A stretch of DNA of 38,486 bases from Flavobacteriaceae bacterium (GCA_947451475.1 CANFZC010000021.1:1-38486); one strand, 5' to 3'; shown: positions 6,409-15,707, counted from the first letter of the stretch. Translations and numbers: made by a program. Notes: generated by a model from the sequence alone, not told the origin.

Positions 6409-6705
6409 TTACCTAATAATGTCCCACGCCTTTTGCCAATCTTGATTTCCTTTCTCATCCATCTTCCAAACCCAGTAATCCATATCACCACGGTTTATGG
6501 CTGTTTTTGCTCCTGATTTTTTTGATAGTGAACAACCGCCAAGAATAAATCCGTAATCAGGTGTAGGAATGACGTCAAATAAATAATCAGCTTGTTTTCC
6601 GCCATAGCTTTTCTCCCAGAGAATATCTTGAGCATTTAACTGATTATTACATAGAATTACCAAGCAGACTAGGTAACGTGCTAAAGAATAATGTTTTAGT
6701 TTCAT
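6409..6705 (-). pseudogene. Truncated N-terminus of a large secreted Flavobacterium surface protein
   Basis: Ninety-eight codons from ATG 6705. A signal peptide (LARYLVCLVILCNNQLNAQ) is followed by DILWEKSYGGKQADYLFDV, PTPDYGFILGG, and a GDMDYWVWKMDEKGNQDWQK string. I recognise this as the opening repeat of long beta-propeller-like T9SS cargo proteins that lie beside RHS genes in flavobacteria. There the repeat normally continues with a KSFGGS-type sequence, but here it stops after AWDIIR. With no further repeats in the following 500 bases this is a broken 5' remnant. It retains a copy of the palindromic box upstream. Confidence 0.65.
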
Positions 6706-6763
6706 AATTATTTTGTATTAAGATTAATATTGTTAAAATTAATACTCACTAAATCTTTGGTAT

Positions 6764-6795
6764 TACACTTTTTGCGTATATTTTGTTAAATTTTC
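6764..6795 (-). promoter_or_regulatory. Palindromic-box relative upstream of the surface-protein remnant
   Basis: Reverse strand reads TTTAACAAAATATACGCAAA then AAGTGTA, clearly homologous to the boxes upstream of the immunity genes with a few substitutions. It lies 59 bases from the ATG at 6705. Confidence 0.6.
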
Positions 6796-6814
6796 TTACA
6801 CAAAAAACCATAAA

Positions 6815-6842
6815 CTAAAAAATCCCCGATAGCGGGGATTTG
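6815..6842 (-). terminator. Rho-independent terminator of the PUL operon
   Basis: Stem AATCCCC/GGGGATT with loop GATAGC (6821-6840), followed on the reverse strand by six U. It lies 70 bases past the last PUL gene. Confidence 0.8.
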
Positions 6843-6913
6843 TTTTAGTATTCTTTAAGAATTTAATTTGAACAGTTACAGTTAAGGGGAAATAAACTTA
6901 ATCACACGAAGTA

Positions 6914-8371
6914 TTAATAGAGCAACGTTTGGATAGCGTAGGGTAAAATAGTGATTTCTGTTGTTTTAGAATTGATACAGAAATTATAGATTACTTTTTT
7001 GTTCGACTGATTTAATACTACGGTTACTATGGTTCCGTCATTATTAATAAAAGAGGTGGTTAGCAAATTACTTCTACTAGAAGTAGCGCTTATTCTTTTG
7101 GCTCCTTTTTGAATAAACTTAGAAAAGTGTCCGATGAAATAATAGGACGGTGTATATAGTAATTCCCCGGTGGTGGTATTAGCATGCAGGGGTGAGAAGC
7201 AATAGTTTTGTACATGATTGGGACCTCCTTTTTCATCCAATAGTATGTTCCAATCTGTCCATCCTACAGTACCATTATTAAAATCATTAATCATTGATTT
7301 ACCATAGCGCATACCATTTGACCATAATTGCAGTTTAGCAGTGTCAAACTTCTCAATACATCCTTCTGTAAATAATAGATTTTTATTGGGATACATTTTG
7401 TTTACTTGAGAAATATTGGGCCACATTTGTTCTCCCCCTGTCCAGTTTTCATACCAATGGAACCCTATACCCCAAACATATTTATTGGCTTCGGGATCAT
7501 CCAAAATGGTGGTTACCCGTTGGGTAATCAAATCCCTATTATGATCCCATATATTAATTTTTTTATATCCTAGTCCGGCTTTTTTCAGCGTAGGTCCGAG
7601 GAACTTTTTAAGAAAATCACGTTCCTCTTCAGCGGAATAAATACAAGATTCCCAACGTTGGGTAGCCATGGGTTCATTTTGCACTGTAATTCCCCAGATT
7701 GGGATTCCCTGTTTTTGGTATTCCTTGATAAACTTTACATAATAATTGGCCCACGACTGGTAATATTCTGGCAGTAGTTTACCGCCGAAAAGCATCGATT
7801 TATTACTTTTCATGAAAGCTGGAGGAGACCAAGGACTTGCATATACCGTTGCATCTTTTCCTATGGTTTCGATTGCTTTTTTGAGCAAAGGTATTTTGAA
7901 TTGCTCATCGTGTTTCACATTAAAAGTTTTTAGGTCTTTATCTCCCTCGTCTATATAGGTGTAACTGTCAGCACTGAAATCACAGCTGTGGATGTTTGTT
8001 CGCAGCAATGTATATCCAATTCCTTTGGTTTTGGAAAAATAGGCTTCTAAAAACTCTTGTTGTTTTGCGGCGGGTAATTTTGCGAATACTTCGGCGGCGG
8101 CATCGGTAACTGCTCCACCGATTCCTAGAAACGTTTGGAATTTTTTATTAGGATTAACAAAAATACAGGTTTGCGTTTCTAGTGGCTGCTTTAGTTCTGA
8201 AAATGAAAGTTCGTCTGTTTTGGACAATCTTAAATTAGTGCTATCAGCTGACGTAAAAACGATTAATTTAGTTTTTACAGAAGTTATTTTATGACTTTTA
8301 CTTTCGTTTTTTCCTTGTGAAAAAGCTAGCGTAGATACTACGATAAATAGAGGGATTAGAATTTTTCTCAT
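6914..8371 (-). CDS. Glycoside hydrolase family 30 (secreted)
   Basis: Product of 485 aa with a Sec signal peptide (MRKILIPLFIVVSTLAFSQ) and a GH30 (beta/alpha)8 barrel plus C-terminal beta domain. Visible family marks are FLGIGGAVTDAAA, ASPWSPPAFMKSN, TVQNEP with the acid/base Glu233, GIGFHWYE, and LLFTEGC with the nucleophile Glu336. The family contains glucosylceramidases and beta-1,6-glucanases; in a SusCD locus the glucanase activity is the likelier one. It is the last gene of the PUL operon, 7 bases after the other GH30, and lacks both a lipobox and a T9SS domain, so it may be periplasmic. Exact linkage specificity cannot be told from the sequence. Confidence 0.88.
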   Translation of the reverse strand: MRKILIPLFIVVSTLAFSQGKNESKSHKITSVKTKLIVFTSADSTNLRLSKTDELSFSELKQPLETQTCIFVNPNKKFQTFLGIGGAVTDAAAEVFAKLPAAKQQEFLEAYFSKTKGIGYTLLRTNIHSCDFSADSYTYIDEGDKDLKTFNVKHDEQFKIPLLKKAIETIGKDATVYASPWSPPAFMKSNKSMLFGGKLLPEYYQSWANYYVKFIKEYQKQGIPIWGITVQNEPMATQRWESCIYSAEEERDFLKKFLGPTLKKAGLGYKKINIWDHNRDLITQRVTTILDDPEANKYVWGIGFHWYENWTGGEQMWPNISQVNKMYPNKNLLFTEGCIEKFDTAKLQLWSNGMRYGKSMINDFNNGTVGWTDWNILLDEKGGPNHVQNYCFSPLHANTTTGELLYTPSYYFIGHFSKFIQKGAKRISATSSRSNLLTTSFINNDGTIVTVVLNQSNKKVIYNFCINSKTTEITILPYAIQTLLY

Positions 8372-8378
8372 GGTTTAT

Positions 8379-10136
8379 TTATTCCCAGATATAAGTTGCT
8401 ACTGCTCCAGCGGGTATGGTCGCAGTTACCCATTTTCCGTTGTATTTAATATTAAATGTTTCGGAGGTAGTACCATCATTATCTACGATAAGTACTTTTT
8501 TCCCAGACGGTGTTTTGAAAGCGGCATTACTAAGGTTGCCTACAATGTTGGAAGCAATTCTCACGGAACCTATCGGAACAAATTTAGAAGCATGCGCGAT
8601 ATTATAGTAGGCTACATTGCGGGTATACGTTGTACTGTTTTCTATGGTTATGGCCCCTTTACATTGGGTACATCCCCCGTTCGTGTGCGGACCAAATGAA
8701 GGGTCATTGGCTAAATTCCATTCTAGTGCATTTTTACTCCAGTTTCTCATTGATCCGATAACGACATTTTTTACATGCCATCTTAAATCTTGTGCAAAGT
8801 CTCCCGTTGAAGAAGTCCACTGTTCAGTGAAATAAACATTTTTGCTTGGAAAGGCATCATGCACCGTTGACAATGCGCTGATATCGCCGCCATATAAATG
8901 AAAAGCGGACCCATTTACATATTGGTTTGCAGTAGCATCAGTTAGTACTTCTATGGGATAGGCGGTATTGTCACAGTTGTGGTCGTAGCATACTATCTTG
9001 GTTGTTATTCCTGAATTTTGAAAAGCTAAGCCTAGTTTTTTAATAAAGCTTATTTGTTGGGCTGCCGTCATGACTAAACTTGGATTATTGCCACCGTGCA
9101 ACGGTTCGTTTTGCGGACAAACCGCATCAATAGTAATCCCTTGCGCTTGCATTGCCTGAATGTACTTCACAAAATAAGTGGCATAGGAACTATAGTAAAC
9201 GGGTACTAGGTTACTTCCGATAGAAGTATAACTTGCTTTCATCCATAATGGAGCGGACCAAGGCACTGCCATTATTTTAATGTTAGGATTGATTAATAGA
9301 ATCTCTTTCAAAAGCAGAATCAATTCATTATCAGGAGCAAGGCTGAAATTGGCTTGCGCAGTATCAACTTGTCCATTAGGAAGGTCATTATAGGAGAACA
9401 CGGAAGCGTTTAAATCGGAAGCTCCAATGCTAATTCTTAGGTAACTTATGGATATAGAATTGGGATTGGACCCAAATAACTCCTGTAATAATTCTTGTTT
9501 CTTTTGAGCGCTAAGTTGGTTGATTACTTGTGCGCTTCCCCCAGTAAGTGTATATCCAAAGCCGTCCACAGATTGAAATGTTTGGGTTTCATCAACTTCA
9601 ATATTTTGGTAGGCATTTGAGGTGGTACTAAAATTCAAAATTCCGCTTTGTTTTTGTAGTTTACTAGTTTGATCCCCTTTGGTTAACCAACATTCAACTT
9701 CATTAGCTACCATTCCGTTATCTAATATGGTACCTTGGACAACAATAGGCGTTGTATTTAGTGTATTGGTTGACGATATTGTTGCTGTTAATGTAAAGGT
9801 CTCCGTAGTTTCGCTAATAGCATCGTTAGTGGTCGGCACAATTAACGAAGCGGTAGTTTGTCCAGCTGGAATTGTGACCGTGGTCGATACTGCAGTAAAG
9901 TCACTTGCTTCAGCGGTTCCGGGAGTTGTTACAAAATTGATTACTGTTGGATCAGCACTTGTACTGCTGAGTGTAATCGTAAATGAAACATCCATACCTT
10001 CCGTCGATGGTAAACTGCTTATGCTAACTGTTGGTTTAGCTACTACAGTTGCTTCATTGGCTGTTGAGCATTTTGTAACCAAGGTTATCATTAAAGAGAA
10101 TAATATAAGTTTCATAGCATTATTTAGAAGTTTCAT
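8379..10136 (-). CDS. Calx-beta domain plus GH30 glycoside hydrolase, probable lipoprotein
   Basis: Product of 585 aa. N-terminal hydrophobic segment MKLILFSLMITLVTKC with a possible lipobox cysteine at residue 23 (Lys at -1 is atypical). Residues about 35-140 form a Calx-beta domain (SISSLPSTEGMDVSFTITLS, TTVTIPAGQTTASL, NDAISETTETFTLT). The rest is a GH30 catalytic module: VDGFGYTLTGGSAQ, MAVPWSAPLWMK, CPQNEP with acid/base Glu344, SAFHLYGGD, VYFTEQW with nucleophile Glu438. Sequence similarity to the neighbouring GH30 is only at motif level, so the two probably act on different linkages or chain lengths, the lipoprotein at the surface first. ATG 10136 lies 6 bases past the EEP stop; a second ATG at 10115 is possible. 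Confidence 0.87.
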   Translation of the reverse strand: MKLLNNAMKLILFSLMITLVTKCSTANEATVVAKPTVSISSLPSTEGMDVSFTITLSSTSADPTVINFVTTPGTAEASDFTAVSTTVTIPAGQTTASLIVPTTNDAISETTETFTLTATISSTNTLNTTPIVVQGTILDNGMVANEVECWLTKGDQTSKLQKQSGILNFSTTSNAYQNIEVDETQTFQSVDGFGYTLTGGSAQVINQLSAQKKQELLQELFGSNPNSISISYLRISIGASDLNASVFSYNDLPNGQVDTAQANFSLAPDNELILLLKEILLINPNIKIMAVPWSAPLWMKASYTSIGSNLVPVYYSSYATYFVKYIQAMQAQGITIDAVCPQNEPLHGGNNPSLVMTAAQQISFIKKLGLAFQNSGITTKIVCYDHNCDNTAYPIEVLTDATANQYVNGSAFHLYGGDISALSTVHDAFPSKNVYFTEQWTSSTGDFAQDLRWHVKNVVIGSMRNWSKNALEWNLANDPSFGPHTNGGCTQCKGAITIENSTTYTRNVAYYNIAHASKFVPIGSVRIASNIVGNLSNAAFKTPSGKKVLIVDNDGTTSETFNIKYNGKWVTATIPAGAVATYIWE

Positions 10137-10142
10137 ATTTTT

Positions 10143-11027
10143 TTATTTGTAGATTAACTCGACATAAACAGGAAAATGATCCGAAGGGTATTTTAAATCG
10201 TTGGAATCACTTAAGACAGCATGTTTTTTAACTATGAAGCGGCTATCTTTAGAAATAAAAATGTAATCAATTAGTGTTTTTACAGATTCGTTAAACTTAA
10301 ATCCGTTAAACGTTCCCGAAGGTCCAAAAGGTTTTTCGATAGAAACATCACGGGTGTCAATCATTTGCTTTTTCAATTCTATAATTCGGTCTTCTTTTGG
10401 TTCAGAGTTAAAATCTCCCATAAAAATTACAGGAAGATTTTTGGTGTTAAGACTCTTAATTTTGGATAAAATAAGCTTGATGCCATTTGTTCTTGCTAAA
10501 TCACCAACATGGTCTAAATGGGTATTAAACACCCAAAATTGCACTCTGTTTTTCTTGTTTTCTAGCAATGCATAGGTACAAACTCTATGGCAAGCAGCAT
10601 CCCAACCTTTTGAAATTTCGTTGGGTGTTTCGGAAAGCCAAAAAGTATCTGCAAGGAGTAGCTTGAATTCTTCCTTTTTAAAGTAAACATTGGAAGATTC
10701 TCCTTTCCCGATACCTTCCCTACCTATGCCCACATAAGCATATTGAGGAAGTGCCTTTTCCAAATCAATTACTTGGTTTGGTTTAGCCTCTTGCACTCCG
10801 AAAATATCTGGCTCGTAAAATTGAATTTGGGATTCCAAAAACACTTTCCGATTCGTCCACGAATTCTCTCCATCAGAATCCAAATCGAGACGGAGGTTGT
10901 AAGTCATAATCTTTAAGGATTGCGCATTTGAAAATGCACTACAATAAGTGAGCGTTAAAACTAATAGTGCCTTATAAATTTTTACCATCCTTGTGATTTT
11001 TTCCATTAATGCTTCTAAATTAAACAT
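10143..11027 (-). CDS. Secreted endonuclease/exonuclease/phosphatase (EEP) family hydrolase
   Basis: Signal peptide (IYKALLVLTLTYCSAFSNAQ), then a full EEP fold: MTYNLRLD, GVQEAKPNQ with the metal-binding Glu, FNTHLDHVGD, MGDFNSEP, TLIDYIF and the terminal SDHFPVYVEL. All expected metal and catalytic positions are present. EEP proteins of this secreted type are a recurring but unexplained companion of GH genes in Bacteroidota PULs; they may be phosphodiesterases that remove phosphate or lipid groups. The true start may be ATG 11006 rather than 11027. Both lie in a hairpin, 11027 in its loop and 11006 in its 3' arm. Confidence 0.85.
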   Translation of the reverse strand: MFNLEALMEKITRMVKIYKALLVLTLTYCSAFSNAQSLKIMTYNLRLDLDSDGENSWTNRKVFLESQIQFYEPDIFGVQEAKPNQVIDLEKALPQYAYVGIGREGIGKGESSNVYFKKEEFKLLLADTFWLSETPNEISKGWDAACHRVCTYALLENKKNRVQFWVFNTHLDHVGDLARTNGIKLILSKIKSLNTKNLPVIFMGDFNSEPKEDRIIELKKQMIDTRDVSIEKPFGPSGTFNGFKFNESVKTLIDYIFISKDSRFIVKKHAVLSDSNDLKYPSDHFPVYVELIYK

Positions 11028-11044
11028 ATAGAAGCAATTAATGG
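11003..11044 (-). promoter_or_regulatory. Inverted repeat at the susD/EEP boundary, overlapping the EEP start
   Basis: Arms CCATTAATGCTTCTA (11003-11017) and TAGAAGCAATTAATGG (11029-11044) pair over 15 bp with one bulged base around an 11-base loop. There is no U run after it on the reverse strand, so it is not a standard terminator. It would hold ATG 11027 in the loop and ATG 11006 in the stem. Possible translation control or mRNA processing site between susCD and the enzyme genes. Confidence 0.6.
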
Positions 11045-11081
11045 AACTACTTAACTAAAAAAAAAAACGCTTTGAAAAACT

Positions 11082-12569
11082 TTAATATCCTGAATTTTGA
11101 GTAAGGTTTGGGTTATTATCTAAGACCCCTTGAGGAATTGGCCAAACTAAGTCATCATTTGTTAAATTACTTATATAAGGCATTAGAACTTCAGCTGTTG
11201 TTTGAGTGGTAGGATTATAAACTGGGTGCGTTTGTTGTGATAAAATTTCGATGGTTTTCCCTTCTCTTTTTAAGTCAAACCATCTTTGTCCTTCAAAAGC
11301 TAATTCTAAAAATCTTTCTTTCAACACTTTGTTTATTGCATCATCTTGCGAAGTAGCTGGAGCTACATTTGGCAATAAAACCCTTGATCTAATTTGGTTT
11401 ACTAATGCCATTGACCCAGCTAAATCTCCAGTATGCGCAAGTGCTTCTGCTTTGAGTAGAATGATGTCTGCTAAACGGAAAATGTAAAAGTTTTGGGTAC
11501 CATCAGTAGCTCTCATTTTCCATGGAAATGGGAATTGAGTGTAAGTGGACCAATAAGGATCTGCGAATGTAGTTGGAAGTTTTTTTATTGATGCTGCTTT
11601 TCTTTTAGTATCTAAAGCACTACTAATGGTGTGAGAAGGAGTATTAAACTTCTTCCAGTTATTCCCCAAAAACACATTGGTACACCAAGAATTAATGGGA
11701 GAACCCTGTCCTTCCCCATTGACTTCCCATATAGATTCTGCATTTCCTTCGTGAGCATTATCAAACAATTGCTCATATGTTGGCATTAAAGTATATCCTC
11801 CGGCAATCACTGCATCACAATATTGTATTACTTTATCCCAATCTGGATTGGGTTTAGTTGCGTATACTTTTGCTAATAGTGCGTTTGCAGCACCTTTACT
11901 GGCTCTGTATTTACTTGTTGGACTTGAAGTTGACGTAGGTGCTTTGGCTAAGGCCACTTCACAATCGGCAATTATAGCATTATACACTTCGTCAATAGGC
12001 TTTCTTGAAGGATATAAGGCCGCATAAATTTCAGGTAAATTTTGATTATTAATAGATGATATATAAATATCCACCATTGGAATTGGACCCCAGGTCTGAA
12101 CTCCTTGAAATCTAGTTAATGCCCTTAATAAGGAAGCCTCTCCAATCATTTCTTCTTTTCGCTCTGGCGTTAAATCAGGAACTTCATTAACATAATTGAT
12201 TACTTTGTTACATCTTTTTTCGAAATCAACAATATGATTCCAGTCTCTTGCTATTACATAATTGGTTGGAATAATGCGGTATTCATCTATTTGAAAGAAT
12301 TCCTGTCCGTCTGCACCCGCATAAGCAACATCGGCTCCAGCATCTCCTAAAAAGAAATAATCAAATTGCCAATATTCATCTCCGAAAATCGAGTTACAAG
12401 ACTGCATCGCTGCTTCAGCATCGACGGCATTTTTCAACACAACACCATCTTGAGGAGGAGCTACTACATCAGTTATAGGCTCTGTATTTAATACATCACT
12501 GCAAGATGTTATTGCTAAGATGAAAATACTTAAATATCCTAATTTAGTATTTTTAATTAATTTTTTCAT
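11082..12569 (-). CDS. SusD/RagB-family glycan-binding lipoprotein
   Basis: Product of 495 aa. Lipoprotein signal with lipobox ITSC (Cys23). Family marks include GEASLLRALTRFQGVQTWGPIPMV in the first TPR region, KYRASKGAANALLAKVYA, FRLADIILLKAEALA, and the C-terminal FLELAFEGQRWFDLKREGK and DLVWPIPQGVLDNNP. SusD proteins cap the SusC barrel and capture glycan for import. It follows susC by 22 bases and precedes the EEP gene by 54 bases. Confidence 0.95.
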   Translation of the reverse strand: MKKLIKNTKLGYLSIFILAITSCSDVLNTEPITDVVAPPQDGVVLKNAVDAEAAMQSCNSIFGDEYWQFDYFFLGDAGADVAYAGADGQEFFQIDEYRIIPTNYVIARDWNHIVDFEKRCNKVINYVNEVPDLTPERKEEMIGEASLLRALTRFQGVQTWGPIPMVDIYISSINNQNLPEIYAALYPSRKPIDEVYNAIIADCEVALAKAPTSTSSPTSKYRASKGAANALLAKVYATKPNPDWDKVIQYCDAVIAGGYTLMPTYEQLFDNAHEGNAESIWEVNGEGQGSPINSWCTNVFLGNNWKKFNTPSHTISSALDTKRKAASIKKLPTTFADPYWSTYTQFPFPWKMRATDGTQNFYIFRLADIILLKAEALAHTGDLAGSMALVNQIRSRVLLPNVAPATSQDDAINKVLKERFLELAFEGQRWFDLKREGKTIEILSQQTHPVYNPTTQTTAEVLMPYISNLTNDDLVWPIPQGVLDNNPNLTQNSGY

Positions 12570-12591
12570 AGTTAAATTATTAAATAGGTTA

Positions 12592-15555
12592 TTAGAATCC
12601 AGCTTTTAAACCAAAAATAAATGTTCTTACTTGTGGATAAGTCCCGTTATCAATCCCCTGGCCAACACCGGTATTTCCACTTGCTGAACTTACTTCAGGA
12701 TCAAAACCGGAGTATTTAGTCCAAGTAATTAAATTTTGCCATGTTGTATAGACCCTAAAAGAATTTAACCCTAAGAATGCTTTCTTAAAATTATAGCCTA
12801 ATGTTAAAGCTTTTAATCGGACATAAGAACCATCTTCTACAAAGCGATTAGAAGGTAAAATTGAGGTTGCATCATTTGCTTTGGGGATATTAGTAATATC
12901 TCCTGCCTGTTGCCAACGACCCAATACTGCAACAGATTGGTTTTTGGAATTTTGCATTCCTTCTAGGTCAACTCTTGAAGCATTAAAAATATCATTCCCC
13001 TGACTTCCTGTAAATAATATATCTAATGAAATTCCTTTATATGATAATGTATTGGTGACACCAAAAGTATAATCAGGCAATGCATTTCCTATTATAGTTC
13101 TATCTCCTGTATTGAAAGTTCCACTTCCATCAAGGTCTTTGTATTCTAATACACCTGTATCAGGATTAACTCTGTCTACAACATAGCCGAAAAAATTACC
13201 AAGAGGCTGTCCTTTTTCGATTCTATTTACGTCTTGATAACCATGAGTTTCAAATGGCTGCATTCCCATTTCAAGGACTTTATTTTTAATAAAAGAAAGA
13301 TTGATATTTGTATTCCAATTAAAATCTCCTTTAAAATTGGTCGTATTTAAAGTAAATTCAAATCCTTTATTTTCAATTTTGGCTGCATTATATAAGTAGT
13401 TTGCTGAAATAGCAGATATATAAATGTTATTTAGTAAATTATTGGTTACTCTTTTGTAAGCATCTAAATTCAATCGGACTCTGTTATTAAAAAGTCCTAA
13501 ATCTACACCAACGTTTAAATCGGTAGTTGTTTCCCAGGTTAAATCAATATTAACAGCATTAGCTGGATTTTGATTTAATGAACCAAAAGGGATAATAGCG
13601 AAAGAAGCGTATTCGCTTAAACCCGATACATTTCCTGTTTGTCCCCAACCACCTCTAAACTTTAATTCTGAAAGAGTTTTACTTTTATTTAAGAAACTTT
13701 CGTTTGAAGCAACCCAAGCCACAGAAACTCCTGGAAAAGATCCCCATTTATGCCCTGGAGCTAATTTTGATACCCCACTAGCTCTAAAAACTCCATTAAC
13801 AATATATTTCCCTTTATAATTGTATGTTGCTCTACCAAAATAGGATACGGAATTACTTTCGCGAGCAATAACTTGTGTATTAAAAACATCTATTTTCATC
13901 ATTTGGTTTAGATCTAACTTTCTTAACTCTGGCGCAAAACCAGTTCCTTCGATTATATCTTGGTCAAATCTAGATTTTTGAACTGAGCCACCGGCCAGTA
14001 ATGTTAAATTATGATTGTCTGTTTTCAAAGTATAATTGAGGGTGTTCTCTACGTTCCATGTATAGTAATTGGTTCTATGCTCTTTCCCAATTCCTCTAGT
14101 TGTTAAATCAGTAGAATCACCGTTTCTTCCGTAGTTTGATCTGTAACTGTCTACAAAGAAATCATAGACACTTCTCGACATGTCTACTGTAGTAGTAGGT
14201 TTCATGACTAAATTTTTTACTAGGTTTATATCTAAACCTAGATTCCCTAAGTAGCGTGTTGTTTTTGTATCTTCTTGTCTGCTTTGAAAAGAAACAGGAT
14301 TCTCTAAAGAGGCTACTGGATTTGAGGCAAATTGCCCCGGTAATTGTCCATTGGCAACCGCTCCTCCTACTAGTTCATCAGCATATATCGGTAAAAATGC
14401 AGGTGTTGTCAAAGCACTAAGGATTACACCACCTTGATTGGCTACATTATTATCATTGGTATTACTCATATTGGTTGAAATCAAATTAATATTTGCATGA
14501 GCTTTCAACCACGAAGTTCCATCGATGTCTAAATTTAAACGAGTTGACAATCTATTAAACAACGCTGGCTTAACAATTCCTTTGGTATCTTGATAGCCAA
14601 CTGAAGCAAAGGCTCTTATCTTATCTGAACCCCCTGCAAAAGAGAAATCATAATTTTTATCTTCTCCTGTTTGAAATACTTTGTCGGACCAATTCGTATT
14701 TATGCCCGCATACCTTGCATTATTAGCATCTTCTAAATAAGACGTCCCAATAGCTCCAAAATCTTGCATCAGTGCTTTGTATTGCTCTAGGTTTAAAACA
14801 TTAATATTTTTTACAATGTTTGAAGTCCCGATATACGAGCTAAAAGTAAATGCTTTTTTGTTTGGCTTTCCTTTTTTTGTTGTAATTAATATAACTCCTG
14901 AACTACCATTTACACCATAAATGGCTGTTGCGGTAGCATCTTTCAAAATTTGAATATCTGCAATATCATCAGTGCTAATTCCTTCTGAAGAATAGGTTTG
15001 CACCCCATCAATGACATACAGAGGGTTTACACCTGACATAATTGAATTAGAACCTCTAACCCTAATATCGAGAGCAACACCTGGTTTACCCGAAGGTTGC
15101 ACAACATTTACTCCGGCCGCATTACCTTGTAAGGCTTGACCAACATTATACAAGGGACGGTCATCAAAAGCATCAGCTTTTATTGTTGAAATCGCATTCG
15201 TCAAAGTTTTTTTGCTTTGAGTACCATACCCAACATTGATGACTACCTCTTCAAGTTTATTTGTTTCTTCATTAAGAGTAACATTCAAAGTTTCTTTATT
15301 TTCGACTTTTACTTCTTTAGACTCATAGCCAAGACAAGTAAAAACTAATATTTCATTTGGATTTACTTTAATCCGGTACTTCCCATCCATATCGGTGATA
15401 ACCCCTCTTTTGCTATTTTTTATAACAACATTTGCTCCTGGCACGGGTTGCTTATTTTTGGAACTTACCACAGTTCCATTAACTTCAAGAGATTGAGCTT
15501 GAAGACCTGTGACAAGAACAAAGAATAGAAAACATAAAATGTTTTTAAGTTTCAT
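12592..15555 (-). CDS. SusC/RagA-family TonB-dependent transporter
   Basis: Product of 987 aa. Signal peptide (MKLKNILCFLFFVLVTGLQAQ), then a carboxypeptidase-D-like N-terminal extension (VNGTVVSSKNKQPVPGANVV, GVITDMDGKYRI), a TonB-box/plug start (EVVINVGYGTQSKK), plug with VRGSNSIMSGVNPLYVIDG and DIQILKDATATAIYG, and a 22-strand barrel ending in a Phe (FIFGLKAGF). The length is typical of the family. It imports oligosaccharides together with the SusD-like protein. An attenuator-like hairpin separates it from the upstream gene. Confidence 0.95.
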   Translation of the reverse strand: MKLKNILCFLFFVLVTGLQAQSLEVNGTVVSSKNKQPVPGANVVIKNSKRGVITDMDGKYRIKVNPNEILVFTCLGYESKEVKVENKETLNVTLNEETNKLEEVVINVGYGTQSKKTLTNAISTIKADAFDDRPLYNVGQALQGNAAGVNVVQPSGKPGVALDIRVRGSNSIMSGVNPLYVIDGVQTYSSEGISTDDIADIQILKDATATAIYGVNGSSGVILITTKKGKPNKKAFTFSSYIGTSNIVKNINVLNLEQYKALMQDFGAIGTSYLEDANNARYAGINTNWSDKVFQTGEDKNYDFSFAGGSDKIRAFASVGYQDTKGIVKPALFNRLSTRLNLDIDGTSWLKAHANINLISTNMSNTNDNNVANQGGVILSALTTPAFLPIYADELVGGAVANGQLPGQFASNPVASLENPVSFQSRQEDTKTTRYLGNLGLDINLVKNLVMKPTTTVDMSRSVYDFFVDSYRSNYGRNGDSTDLTTRGIGKEHRTNYYTWNVENTLNYTLKTDNHNLTLLAGGSVQKSRFDQDIIEGTGFAPELRKLDLNQMMKIDVFNTQVIARESNSVSYFGRATYNYKGKYIVNGVFRASGVSKLAPGHKWGSFPGVSVAWVASNESFLNKSKTLSELKFRGGWGQTGNVSGLSEYASFAIIPFGSLNQNPANAVNIDLTWETTTDLNVGVDLGLFNNRVRLNLDAYKRVTNNLLNNIYISAISANYLYNAAKIENKGFEFTLNTTNFKGDFNWNTNINLSFIKNKVLEMGMQPFETHGYQDVNRIEKGQPLGNFFGYVVDRVNPDTGVLEYKDLDGSGTFNTGDRTIIGNALPDYTFGVTNTLSYKGISLDILFTGSQGNDIFNASRVDLEGMQNSKNQSVAVLGRWQQAGDITNIPKANDATSILPSNRFVEDGSYVRLKALTLGYNFKKAFLGLNSFRVYTTWQNLITWTKYSGFDPEVSSASGNTGVGQGIDNGTYPQVRTFIFGLKAGF

Positions 15556-15657
15556 AAATACAATAATATTAGGTTTTTAAACGTATTGTGGCTTTAAGAA
15601 TTTGCTTCTAAATTAATTTGATTAAAGTTAATTTTAAACTAAGTGTGCCTAAATAAA

Positions 15658-15695
15658 ATAATCCCTTACCCCATATAAATGGGATAAGGGATTTA
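15658..15695 (-). terminator. Intercistronic hairpin between the SusE/F-like gene and susC
   Basis: Arms ATCCCTTACCCCAT (15661-15674) and ATGGGATAAGGGAT (15679-15692) form a 14-bp stem with one mismatch, followed on the reverse strand by TATTTTATTT. Probably a partial terminator that lets the T9SS-sorted protein be expressed at a different level from susC. Confidence 0.7.
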
Positions 15696-15707
15696 GAATT
15701 ACCATTA

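Noticed and set aside
6914..8371. Glucosylceramidase as the specific function of the GH30 protein
   Set aside because: GH30 includes that activity, but the SusCD context favours glucan breakdown; nothing in the sequence decides the substrate.
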